64,000 nt of DNA from Mimachlamys varia (lineage: Eukaryota > Mollusca > Bivalvia > Pectinida > Pectinidae): NCBI GenBank assembly GCA_947623455.1, contig OX392529.1, positions 3,844,001 through 3,908,000 on the forward strand, written 5' to 3'. The notes beneath the pieces are model-generated. The model was not told the DNA's origin and did no database searches. It saw only the letters and a list, made by a program, of their open reading frames with translations. Below are positions 25,369-36,979 of this stretch, piece by piece; the stretch's first letter is position 1, and each line of letters starts with the position of its first letter. The position numbers were made by a program, and so were the translations under genes.

Positions 25369-27296
25369 GGTTTGTTTCCCGCATCCATCTAAAACCATTA
25401 TTGGCAATTATTTTCATTATGATTTTAGATGATTAATAACGTAAAAAGAAAATTGGAAAATTAAGTTTATATATTTTCTTTTATTTGTTCAAATTTCACT
25501 TTATTCTATATTTTATATACATACATGTAGATGGTTATTCTCCTGGCCACAAGTGCCTGTGGTTTCACGATAAAAACTCAACAGAATGCTTAATTTACCT
25601 TATTTATCTTTATCTATATATGTAACACATACCTTGATTTTCTTTCTCCGGCAATTTTGATTTGCAAAATTACATTTTACATACTGTATAATTTCGGAAA
25701 ACCATGTTTTATGCGTGTACTGGATAGAAGCATTTGATAGTATATGTAGCACACATGTGAGGTGAATCAATTAAGTGTATTATTATTGTGATGTTATGAA
25801 TGAAATTGATAAAAGGTAGGATCGATCAATTTGAAAAGTATCTAGATGCATAAAAATGAGGAGAAACTAATGAAAAAAATATCATAACTAAACGCGTATT
25901 CGAACTTACACTGTATACGTGCTCTGGTCATGATCACAAGTTAGCTGCGTTACCATTCGGCTACATCGGACATAGGTCATTGGCCAAGTAAAAGCTGATT
26001 TTAACAACGAAACATCAGTCGCAGTTTTAAGAAACTTGATCTACCACGTTTTTCGTTATTTTGAGCACTTTCCCAAAGGAGGACTACTCTTCCGAAATAC
26101 AATTGTTTTTTTTATATATAAAAAAAAACAGAATCGACAAGTTTATTCAAACGTTGGTTCTCGGATGGGAAAGTGCTGAAAGCGTTTTTTTTTAAGTCTG
26201 GGAAACCCTATCACTTTCATAGAAATGGTGACTATGGCTATAATTTAAGGATTATATTAACAATACCTAATATCTCAGAAATTCATATTCAATGGTTTGA
26301 TGAATTGTCTACGCATTTTCGCTACCAGAAATTATTCATTAAAATTGATTCCCGTTTTCATAAATGACTACTTTGGAAAATATGGGTTGTTTCCGCTGTT
26401 TGATCCAGATTACCATGTGATCTTGATTGTGCTGTACGATTTGTGTGGTATCATTGTATTGTATTATATTAGAGAGATGCTACCCTTTTTTTACAGGTTT
26501 TTTTTCCGGAATATTTAGTTCTTTGCAGAAAGAAAGAAGCGTACACAGGTTTCTATGAGTATGTGCGATATGAAAGCTGTCTCTTTGTGTGCTTGTGATG
26601 TGAAAATCATTTATCTGTAATGTGGTGAGTTTTTTGTCGATATTCACTGTATAAAGGGTATTGTTTGGCCATACTGATATTGTTTGTAGGGTCTTGCAGC
26701 AATGGCTGTGAAGGTACTTGAAACTTCAAGGATAGTAGTGATTTTGAAGTTATATTGCAATTCTAACAATGAGAAGACCGCGTCTGGGCTTCAAGTGTTG
26801 TGGTGCGTATCAGTGTTTTCTAGTATATCGGAACTTAGTCCAGGGATCCATTATCACAATAACCTGTTTATGGCTGACACAGCCACAGCGAGGAATTGTC
26901 CATACTGAACTCATTGTATTGCTCATTAGTTTACTTTAATTATTGGTAAGACAAATCCTGTTAGTGACAACACAGTCCTGTTTGTCCATATTTGATCGAA
27001 GAACCAGCAATCACTAGAGACTAACGTATAGAAGTCTGTAATTGAAGAGATTTTCTTGCAATGTATAAGATAGATTCTGGGGCTCATCACACCTGCTCTA
27101 ATGGCGTGCCCTCCTAGATATATTAATACAGGGTAGCAGGCTTCTTTGATGTATGAGTAAAACAAACTGTTCCAATATAAAACAGTGCCACTGGTTTACA
27201 AAATCTAAGTGGATTACGAACTTCAGTCAAGCGTGAAAGTCTTGACTTCTGAGGACTTCACCGAATCTCGCCGATTAACTTGTTTATTATACCCGG
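25369..27296. other. Unique AT-rich region between arrays
   Basis: About 1.9 kb without a recognisable gene. It contains a tRNA-like relic (about 25890-25970, - strand) and an A/T palindrome at about 26104-26130. A 79-codon - strand frame at 26926-27165 contains CYPVLIYLGGHAIRAGVMSP; it has ordinary residue composition but I do not recognise it. Small open frames at 26173-26908 look random. Confidence 0.5.
25888..25975 (-). repeat. tRNA-like relic, possible SINE head
   Basis: Read on the - strand, it has an A-box-like tagccgaatggtaacgc (complement of about 25948-25964). About 45 nt further on there is a B-box-like gttcgaatacgc (complement of 25893-25904). Spacing and order fit an internal RNA polymerase III promoter of a tRNA or tRNA-derived SINE. 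No proper seven-pair acceptor stem can be formed, so a working tRNA is unlikely. Confidence 0.45.
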
Positions 27297-29222
27297 TTGT
27301 CAGAAATACAGAGGGAAAGTGTTGTAGGCATGATATAGGATGGTGCGTCAGAAATACAGAGGGAAAGTGTTGTAGGCATGATATAGGATGGTGCGTCAGA
27401 AATACAGAGGGAAAGTGTTGTAGGCATGATATAGGATGGTGCGTCAGAAATACAGAGGGAAAGTGTTGTAGGCATGATATAGGATGGTGCGTCAGAAATA
27501 CAGAGGGAAAGTGCTGTAGGCATGATATAGGATGGTGCGTCAGAAATACAGAGGGAAAGTGCTGTAGGCATGATATAGGATGGTGCGTCAGAAATACAGA
27601 GGGAAAGTGCTGTAGGCATGATATAGGATGGTGCGTCAGAAATACAGAGGGAAAGTGTTGTAGGCATGATATAGGATGGTGCGTCAGAAATACAGAGGGA
27701 AAGTGCTGTAGGCATGATATAGGATGGTGCGTCAGAAATACAGAGGGAAAGTGCTGTAGGCATGATATAGGATGGTGCGTCAGAAATACAGAGGGAAAGT
27801 GCTGTAGGCATGATATAGGCTGGGGCGTCAGAAATACAGAGGGAAAGTGTTGTAGGCATGATATAGGATGGTGCGTCAGAAATACAGAGGGAAAGTGTTG
27901 TAGGCATGATATAGGATGGTGCGTCAGAAATACAGAGGGAAAGTGCTGTAGGCATGATATAGGATGGTGCGTCAGAAATACAGAGGGAAAGTGCTGTAGG
28001 CATGATATAGGATGGTGCGTCAGAAATACAGAGGGAAAGTGCTGTAGGCATGATATAGGATGGTGCGTCAGAAATACAGAGGGAAAGTGTTGTAGGCATG
28101 ATATAGGATGGTGCGTCAGAAATACAGAGGGAAAGTGCTGTAGGCATGATATAGGATGGTGCGTCAGAAATACAGAGGGAAAGTGCTGTAGGCATGATAT
28201 AGGATGGTGCGTCAGAAATACAGAGGGAAAGTGCTGTAGGCATGATATAGGATGGTGCGTCAGAAATACAGAGGGAAAGTGTTGTAGGCATGATATAGGA
28301 TGGTGCGTCAGAAATACAGAGGGAAAGTGTTGTAGGCATGATATAGGATGGTGCGTCAGAAATACAGAGGGAAAGTGCTGTAGGCATGATATAGGATGGT
28401 GCGTCAGAAATACAGAGGGAAAGTGCTGTAGGCATGATATAGGCTGGGGCGTCAGAAATACAGAGGGAAAGTGTTGTAGGCATGATATAGGATGGTGCGT
28501 CAGAAATACAGAGGGAAAGTGTTGTAGGCATGATATAGGATGGTGCGTCAGAAATACAGAGGGAAAGTGCTGTAGGCATGATATAGGATGGTGCGTCAGA
28601 AATACAGAGGGAAAGTGCTGTAGGCATGATATAGGATGGTGCGTCAGAAATACAGAGGGAAAGTGCTGTAGGCATGATATAGGATGGTGCGTCAGAAATA
28701 CAGAGGGAAAGTGTTGTAGGCATGATATAGGATGGTGCGTCAGAAATACAGAGGGAAAGTGCTGTAGGCATGATATAGGATGGTGCGTCAGAAATACAGA
28801 GGGAAAGTGCTGTAGGCATGATATAGGCTGGGGCGTCAGAAATACAGAGGGAAAGTGCTGTAGGCATGATATAGGATGGTGCGTCAGAAATACAGAGGGA
28901 AAGTGCTGTAGGCATGATATAGGATGGTGCGTCAGAAATACAGAGGGAAAGTGCTGTAGGCATGATATAGGCTGGGGCGTCAGAAATACAGAGGGAAAGT
29001 GCTGTAGGCATGATATAGGATGGTGCGTCAGAAATACAGAGGGAAAGTGCTGTAGGCATGATATAGGATGGTGCGTCAGAAATACAGAGGGAAAGTGTTG
29101 TAGGCATGATATAGGATGGTGCGTCAGAAATACAGAGGGAAAGTGCTGTAGGCATGATATAGGCTGGGGCGTCAGAAATACAGAGGGAAAGTGCTGTAGG
29201 CATGATATAGGATGGGGCGTCG
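27297..29222 (+). repeat. Tandem array, 48 bp unit, about 40 nearly identical copies
   Basis: The unit contains gtcagaaatacagagggaaa and gtgttgtaggcatgatatag, then gatggtgc. Across about 40 copies I see essentially two variable sites (gtgttg or gtgctg; gatggtgc or gctggggc), so the array is very young. 48 is divisible by three and three frames lack stops, which yields overlapping open frames of 658-692 codons on both strands. These are not taken as genes. Confidence 0.97.
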
Positions 29223-29289
29223 AGTGGCACACTGTTTTGCCATTGGTTGCAATGTTGAGACATTTTACCTATTGTAAGGTCATTTAAAT

Positions 29290-30525
29290 AAAACAGAATA
29301 AACGTCTGATCATACCCGAAGCGGGCTAGGGATAACTGTTGTATACGATTATTTCACTTTCGCAGTTAATTCGTAAGCGCAGTGAAGAGGACAAGAACAT
29401 TGTTTGGACATCGTGTGTCTGCCAACACAGTCTGTAACATGTTGAAAGCTTACCAATAGGAAGTACAGTGTCCCTACACTGGATCTAGTTTGTTGCGACG
29501 TCTACGTAATATTCGACAAACATGGACCATAGTTCATTGCAAAGGGCCTTACGACAATGGGAAAAAACAGAGAATACCAAAGCGACAACAAAACGATGAT
29601 CCGAACTCAAAATCGATTTAGCTAGAGGCAACATAAGAACAAAGGAAAGATTTTCATGGAGACGCTCGTAAAAGTACAAAATAATAAGACTAGGTGTCCC
29701 GGCAGAGTAAGCGTCTTCTGCTTCATCGACGACATCCGCCATGTAAATCTTTGTAACATCCAAGTAAACATCAAGTTCTCAAAATCATTGTCAATCACAA
29801 CAAGTAAACAAACTCATGAGCATACTCAAAAACGCCCATCCTCATATCACTTAAAGATACAGAATATTTCTCAATGAGGCAAAGATGGCGACCATAAAAC
29901 TTGCCCATTATTCTTATCAACCTGCATCTCTCGAATACTTGTGTTGTTAGTTTGTCAGCAGTCGACATCGATTACGAAAATCACGATCTTTAAAGCAAGC
30001 CCTAGAATATCGAATCAACTGCGATATGTTTTCACCATAGGTTGGAGAAATAGGGATGTTACTATCAAGAAATGGAAAGTTAACGATCGGAAAATTGAAA
30101 TCATCACGTTTATGGTATAGCTTAGTAGTAAGCTGTCCATGTTGGTCGTAGTTTAAATAGAGATCGAGGTAAGCAGCTGATGTAGAAGAGTCTGTTGTGT
30201 CCTTTCAAGTTCAGAAGGGTAAATACGATTGGCGTGGTCAGCAAACTTCTTGTATTTTATAGACAACACATCGCCTATATATCTGAAAGTTCAGCCTGGT
30301 AGAAAACAAAAACAAGTCAGCGAAGAGTGGGGCACAGTTTGTTCCCATGGGAATGCAAACCGTCTGCTGGAAAATCTTTCCTCCGAACTCAACAAAAATA
30401 TTGTCGACCAGGAATTCAATCATCCTTACTGTATCTTCTTCAGTATATTTCCTCTTAGCTTTTGTCGTGTTTTTCACAAAGTATGCTCTAAGATAGCTCA
30501 CAACCATATATTTGTATTGTATTGT
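29290..30525 (-). mobile_element. Penelope-like retroelement, 5'-truncated decayed copy 1
   Basis: Read on the - strand from about 30525: VVSYLRAYFVKNTT, then YTEEDTVRMIEFLVDNIF, FGGKIFQQTV and IPMGTNCAPLFADLFLF. These are the reverse transcriptase core blocks typical of Penelope-like elements. A deletion and frameshift follow, then RYIGDVLS, where the catalytic YIDD motif has become YIGD, then LTTKLYHKRDDFNFP. Further down, a 92-codon frame (29485-29763) begins DVTKIYMADVVDEAEDAY; related sequence occurs in the other two copies. Stops and frame breaks mean the copy is dead. No C-terminal GIY-YIG endonuclease is visible. Confidence 0.85.
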
Positions 30526-31023
30526 AAAATGACAGCTGAAAAGGGGACACAACTAAGAAGTGCTAGAAAGGGAGGACTTCTGGTCTGGAAAGCGCTGGAA
30601 AAGGGAATAGCTGGAACGTGCTTGAAAGGGGGAAGGGGAAACTGGAAAGGGGACAACTAAAACGTGCTGTAAATGGGAGAGGGGGGGGGGGGCAACTGGA
30701 AAGTGAGGACAACTGGACAGTAAGAAAAATGATCCGTCTTGGTAAGCAGGAAAGGGTAATATATTAACAGAGACGCTGGGATACAAGCTGCGTCATCTAT
30801 TGGCCACAGAATTGGTAAAACATACCATCCCTCCCATTGATTGACTGTACCTGGTAGTATAATATAATAGTAAAATATGTCTATGATTTCTGACAACTGA
30901 TTTAACAGGCCTGGCAAACTGTGTGTCGCCATTGGTTAGTTGTTTACAGCGACACAGCTCATTTACACTCTTTGCTCGATGCCGCATGCATTATTTTTCA
31001 ATTCTTCTTTGTATTAAAAACAG
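30526..31023. other. Purine-rich degenerate repeat and unique sequence
   Basis: 30545-30730 consists of degenerate gctggaaaaggg-type units including a run of G at about 30677-30691. The remainder is unique and AT-rich. No gene is supported. Confidence 0.5.
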
Positions 31024-31180
31024 TTACTGTAAAAGTAGAATTTTCGCGGTGGGGAAATTTTCGCTAATTTTGCTGGCATTAAATCTCTGCGAATATATCC
31101 ACTCTATAGTGTGTAAAACTATTATAGGTACATAGTGCAAAACAGTATGACTGTAGAGCGAAATTTCCACCTCGCGAACA
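31024..31180. mobile_element. MITE-like inverted-repeat element
   Basis: Left arm ttcgcggtggggaaattttc (about 31042-31062) faces the complementary right arm gcgaaatttccacctcgcga (31158-31177), enclosing about 95 bp. Short hairpin elements whose arms read ttcgcggt...gaaatttt are common dispersed non-autonomous elements in invertebrate genomes as I recall them. No coding capacity. Confidence 0.6.
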
Positions 31181-31835
31181 GTTTGGAGGCTGAGTAAGCG
31201 TACAGTGTTGGTAATATTATATCGATATTGGAGAGATAATTACTGTCCACTCGTTTACTATAATAATATAATTTAGGTTGTTTTCTAGGTATAATGTAAT
31301 CTATTAATAGGGAGAATTTCTGTCCACCTTTAACACCATGTATAGGCTGCTTTGTACACTGATGGTGTAATGAATTTGCTAACTATCAATACAAGGTGCC
31401 GCCTATTGTACCCGAGTTAGTTAAATCATTGTTGGGAACATACAAGTGTGTTGATCCAAACATAATGTTTATTGTTCAGTTTTCTTTATGATTATAACGA
31501 CAATATATTACAGTTATTTAAGAAGCCAGACTATAGTACATTAGTAGTGTGTAGCTGTGAGCTAAGTCAATAACGGTACGGAAGGGCGAGAGGTATAGCC
31601 GTTTTACAGAGGTAGTGTCACGGGCGAGATTTCCTGTGACCTGATATCGGTTGCAATCATAAAGAAAATTAGTTTGTGTTGTGTGACAATGGCCGCTTCC
31701 CTACCTATACACTTTCAGAGCTGTGTAGTAGTTAAACACTGAACAGTATAGTCCTCATAATGACATCGGTTTGTAGTACTTGAAGTGATATGTTCCTTGA
31801 CCCGATGTTCGAACAACACCCAACGACCTACATGA
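31181..31835. other. Unique AT-rich spacer
   Basis: No gene, repeat or RNA recognised. The right end may include decayed 5' sequence of the adjacent Penelope-like copy. Confidence 0.5.
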
Positions 31836-33560
31836 CGTGTATCTAATAACCTTATCCTGGTTTGCAAACACTATTACATTCATTGTTTTCAAAAAGAACT
31901 TGGCCTGTTTGATAACCAAGGTAACCAAGGTAATCAAAATACCCGTTAATGATAAAGACGCTGACTTACCTCGGCTATATTGGATACCTAAACTACACAA
32001 GGATCCTTATAAACGACGTTTTTTCGCTGGCTCGTCTCATTGCTCAACCAAGCCATTATCAAAACTTCTTACCACTATTAGAACCGTTAAATCAGGGCTT
32101 CAGTCTTATTGTGACTGTATACTCCAGAAGTGGCATTAATGGTATATGGATTTTGACAAACTCAAAAGATCTTCTGATCCCCTTCTCAAAAAGGTTACGT
32201 CCATAAAAACATTTGAAACTGAAAGAACGTCTTCGGGTTCTCATTATGAGAGCTCTCTTTTCCAAGAAAGGTGAACGACGATACAAATACATGGTTGTGA
32301 GCTATCTTGGAGTATACTTTGCAAAAAAAAAAACACAACAAAAGCTAGGTTGAAATATACTGAGGAAGATATAGTACGAATAATTTAATTTCTGGTTAAC
32401 AATATTTTTGAAACATAATACTTTATACGTTAACCGTATCCGCTTAGAACAGCAACACCATCACCGGAAGTAAATCGTAATAATACAATTTTTGACAGAA
32501 ACCGTAACTATTATCCGGAGAGTATAAAATTATATAGAATGGATGAATGCAAGAATGGAATGACTTTTTGAATGAAAAAGGAAGTGAATGAATTAAGTAT
32601 GGCGAATGATAGCCCTCATATGAGGACATTATTTGTATAATATTTTGTTTGTCTTTCCAAAAAACAAAAAAACAAAAAAAAACAATATTTTTGTAGAGTT
32701 CGGAGTAAAGATTTTCCAACAAACTGTTGGCATTCCTACTTGACTTGTTTTGTTACCATACGAGGCTGAATTTGTCGAAGAGCTTTCAGGTCGAGTAACA
32801 AAAACCTTGCCAAATCTTTCAAATTCACTTTCAGGTATATCGACGATGTGTTGTCTATAAACAACAAGATGTTTGCTGACCTATTCGATCGTATATACCC
32901 TACTGAACTTGAGATTAAAGACACAACAGACTCTCCTACATCAGCTTCTTACCTTTACTTAAAATATGACCAACACGGGCAACTTACTACTAAGCTGTAT
33001 GATAAACGTGACGATTTCGATTTCCTATCTTGAACTTTCCCTTTCTTGATAGTAACATCCCTGATTCTCCATCCTATGGTGTTATACACTGTACATGTCG
33101 CAGTTGTTGATTCGTTATTGTAACGCTTGGTCTGAATATCGAGATTTTCGTGATAGCTGTCAACTACTGACGAACAAACATACAGCACAGGGATTCAAGA
33201 GATGCAGGTTGGTGAAGACTATGGGCAAGTTTTATGGTCGCCATCTTGATCTCATCGAGAAATATTCTGTATCTTTGTGTGACATGAAGATGGCTTATTA
33301 GCGTGCTTTCTTGTTGTTATTGACAATGATGACTCGGTTCACATTTTGAGATTTGATGCTTACTTTGATGCGGCCAAGATTTACATGGCAGGTGTCGTCG
33401 ATGAAGCAGCAGACGCTTACTCTTCTGGAACACCTGGTCTTATTCCCTTTTACTTTTACGGGTGTCTCCATAAAATCTTTCCTTTGTTCCTAGTTTGCCT
33501 CTAGTTTAATCAATTTCGAGTTCGGATAATGGTTTTGTTTACGCTTTGGTATTCTCTGAT
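31836..33560 (+). mobile_element. Penelope-like retroelement, decayed copy 2
   Basis: Seen on the + strand across shifting frames: LPRLYWIPKLHKDPYKRRF and CSTKPLSKLLTTI (31965-32090), WILTNSKDLL (about 32150), KYKYMVVSYL (about 32284) and VEFGVKIFQQTVGIP (after 32690). Then come FRYIDDVLSINN (about 32832, catalytic YIDD intact) and LTTKLYDKRDDFDF (about 32985). The thumb-like KFYGRHLDLIEKYSVSL is near 33225, and a trailing VVDEAADAYSSGTPGL segment lies near 33390. Internal stops, frameshifts, a small deletion after the IP block and a 270 bp insertion at 32411-32680 make it non-functional. It is in opposite orientation to copy 1. Its 3' end abuts the 28 bp array. Confidence 0.87.
32398..32693 (+). 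mobile_element. Short retroposon nested in Penelope-like copy 2, with 13 bp target duplication
   Basis: The 13 bp aacaatatttttg occurs at 32398-32410 and again at 32681-32693, and the retroelement reading resumes exactly across it. The 270 bp insert (32411-32680) ends in an A-rich tail (about 32659-32680, a-runs broken by c), the signature of LINE-driven retroposition. The body has no clear A/B boxes and I cannot name its source RNA. Confidence 0.8.
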
Positions 33561-33570
33561 TTTTTTTAAA

Positions 33571-36500
33571 GTGGTAGTACTTGTAGAGATAATTTTATGT
33601 TGGTAGTACTTGTGGAGATATATTATGTTGGTAGTACTTGTAGAGATAATTTTATGTTGGTAGTACTTGTGGAGATATATTATGTTGGTAGTACTTGTGG
33701 AGATATATTATGGTGGTAGTACTTGTGGAGATATATTATGGTGGTAGTAATTGTAGAGATAATTTTGTGTTGGTAGTACTTGTGGAGATATATTATGGTG
33801 GTAGTAATTGTAGAGATATATTATGGTGGTAGTACTTGTAGAGATAATTTTATGTTGGTAGTACTTGTAGAGATATATTATGTTAGTAGTACTTGTGGAG
33901 ATATATTATGTTAGTAGTACTTGTGGAGATATATTATGTTAGTAGTACTTGTGGAGATATATTATGTTAGTAGTACTTGTAGAGATATATTATGGTGGTA
34001 GTAATTGTAGAGATATATTATGTTGGTAGTACTTGTAGAGATAATTTTATGTTGGTAGTACTTGTAGAGATATATTATGTTAGTAGTACTTGTGGAGATA
34101 TATTATGTTAGTAGTACTTGTGGAGATATATTATGTTAGTAGTACTTGTGGAGATATATTATGTTGGTAGTAATTGTAGAGATATATTATGGTGGTAGTA
34201 CTTGTGGAGATATATTATGTTAGTAGTACTTGTGGAGATATATTATGTTAGTAGTACTTGTAGAGATATATTATGTTAGTAGTACTTGTAGAGATATATT
34301 ATGTTGGTAGTACTTGTAGAGATAATTTTATGTTGGTAGTACTTGTGGAGATATATTATGTTGGTAGTAATTGTAGAGATATATTATGGTGGTAGTACTT
34401 GTAGAGATATATTATGGTGGTAGTACTTGTAGAGATATATTATAGTGTAGTACTTGTGGAGATATATTATGTTAGTAGTACTTGTGGAGATATATTATGT
34501 TAGTAGTACTTGTGGAGATATATTATGTTAGTAGTACTTGTAGAGATATATTATGTTAGTAGTACTTGTGGAGATATATTATGTTAGTAGTACTTGTGGA
34601 GATATATTATGTTAGTAGTACTTGTGGAGATATATTATGTTAGTAGTACTTGTAGAGATATATTATGTTAGTAGTACTTGTAGAGATATATTATGTTGGT
34701 AGTACTTGTAGAGATAATTTTATGTTGGTAGTACTTGTGGAGATATATTATGTTGGTAGTAATTGTAGAGATATATTATGGTGGTAGTACTTGTGGAGAT
34801 ATATTATGTTGGTAGTAATTGTAGAGATATATTATGTTGGTAGTACTTGTAGAGATATATTATGTTAGTAGTACTTGTGGAGATATATTATGTTAGTAGT
34901 ACTTGTGGAGATATATTATGTTAGTAGTACTTGTGGAGATATATTATGTTAGTAGTACTTGTGGAGATATATTATGTTAGTAGTACTTGTGGAGATATAT
35001 TATGTTAGTAGTACTTGTGGAGATATATTATGGTGGTAGTACTTGTAGAGATATATTATGGTGGAAGTACTTGTAGAGATAATTTTGTGTTGGTAGTACT
35101 TGTAGAGATATATTATGGTGGTAGTACTTGTGGAGATATATTATGTTGGTAGTACTTGTAGAGATATATTATGTTAGTAGTACTTGTAGAGATATATTAT
35201 GTTGGTAGTACTTGTGGAGATATATTATGTTAGTAGTACTTGTGGAGATATATTATGTTGGTAGTATTTGTGGAGATATATTATGTTAGTAGTACTTGTG
35301 GAGATATATTATGTTGGTAGTATTTGTGGAGATATATTATGTTGGTAGTACTTGTGGAGATATATTATGGTGGTAGTACTTGTAGAGATATATTATGTTA
35401 GTAGTACTTGTGGAGATATATTATGTTAGTAGTACTTGTGGAGATATATTATGGTGGTAGTACTTGTAGAGATATATTATGGTGGTAGTACTTGTAGAGA
35501 TATATTATGGTGGTAGTACTTGTAGAGATATATTATGTTAGTAGTACTTGTGGAGATATATTATGTTAGTAGTACTTGTGGAGATATATTATGTTAGTAG
35601 TACTTGTGGAGATATATTATGTTAGTAGTACTTGTAGAGATATATTATGTTAGTAGTACTTGTGGAGATATATTATGGTGGTAGTACTTGTAGAGATATA
35701 TTATGGTGGTAGTACTTGTAGAGATATATTATGTTGGTAGTACTTGTGGAGATATATTATGTTAGTAGTACTTGTGGAGATATATTATGTTAGTAGTACT
35801 TGTGGAGATATATTATGTTAGTAGTACTTGTGGAGATATATTATGTTAGTAGTACTTGTAGAGATATATTATGTTAGTAGTACTTGTGGAGATATATTAT
35901 GGTGGTAGTACTTGTAGAGATATATTATGGTGGTAGTACTTGTAGAGATATATTATGTTGGTAGTACTTGTGGAGATATATTATGTTAGTAGTACTTGTG
36001 GAGATATATTATGTTAGTAGTACTTGTGGAGATATATTATGTTAGTAGTACTTGTAGAGATATATTATGTTAGTAGTACTTGTAGAGATATATTATGTTA
36101 GTAGTACTTGTGGAGATATATTATGTTAGTAGTACTTGTGGAGATATATTATGGTGGTAGTACTTGTAGAGATATATTATGGTGGTAGTACTTGTGGAGA
36201 TATATTATGGTGGTAGTAATTGTAGAGATATATTATGGTGGTAGTACTTGTAGAGATATATTATGGTGGTAGTAATTGTAGAGATATATTATAGTGTAGT
36301 ACTTGTGGAGATATATTATAGTGTAGTACTTGTGGAGATATATTATAGTGTAGTACTTGTGGAGATATATTATGTTAGTAGTACTTGTGGAGATATATTA
36401 TGGTGTAGTACTTGTGGAGATATATTATGGTGGTAGTAATTGTAGAGATATATTATAGTGTAGTACTTGTGGAGATATATTATGTTAGTAGTACTTGTGG

Positions 36501-36662
36501 AGATATATTATGGTGGTAGTAATTGTAGAGATATATTATAGTGTAGTACTTGTGGAGATATATTATAGTGTAGTACTTGTGGAGATATATTATGTTAGTA
36601 GTACTTGTGGAGATATATTATGTTGGTAGTACTTGTGGAGATATATTATGTTGGTAGTACAA
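33571..36662 (+). repeat. Tandem array, 28 bp unit, about 110 copies
   Basis: The unit is gtagtacttgtggagatata plus ttatgtta. Variants include gtag/gtgg, ttatggtg and an early 29 bp form with gataattttatg. It is AT-rich. It begins directly at the decayed 3' end of Penelope-like copy 2. Confidence 0.97.
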
Positions 36663-36979
36663 TTTAGTATGTGATTTATACCTCTCGGTTTGAGTTATAT
36701 GTAACAGTAAAGAAGACAAAAAAAAATATCTATTTACCACCAAAACTTCAATAATGAAATTAGAGCCCATTAGAGTGATTATAATGGTCTACATATGTTT
36801 GAGATGGAGTTTCTTCTTTTAACTCATTGTACTAGTTTATTAGCACGTAATTACAGATATAATTATCCCGTTGTCCTATTCTCATGTTGAAGCTTTGAAA
36901 TGTCGTTATGTTACCTCATTATAGTATGTATACGTATCTCAATGTCTGTTTCTACACCCGAGGTGTATTAACGGAATTT
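36663..36979. other. Unique spacer
   Basis: About 320 bp of AT-rich unique sequence; nothing recognised. Confidence 0.6.

Noticed and set aside
22091..25436. 1062-, 597- and 502-codon frames on both strands as repeat proteins
   Set aside because: The 66 bp unit is divisible by three and lacks stops in one frame per strand, so long frames are expected; no splice sites, homology or start context supports a gene.
25888..25975. Functional tRNA gene
   Set aside because: A- and B-like boxes exist but no seven-pair acceptor stem or proper cloverleaf could be drawn.
26926..27165. 79-codon - strand frame as a gene
   Set aside because: Composition is ordinary but I recognise no family, and there are no splice or promoter signals; left as a note.
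27209..29287. 692-, 669- and 658-codon frames
   Set aside because: Three overlapping frames on two strands of a near-identical 48 bp array cannot all be genes, and none shows independent evidence.
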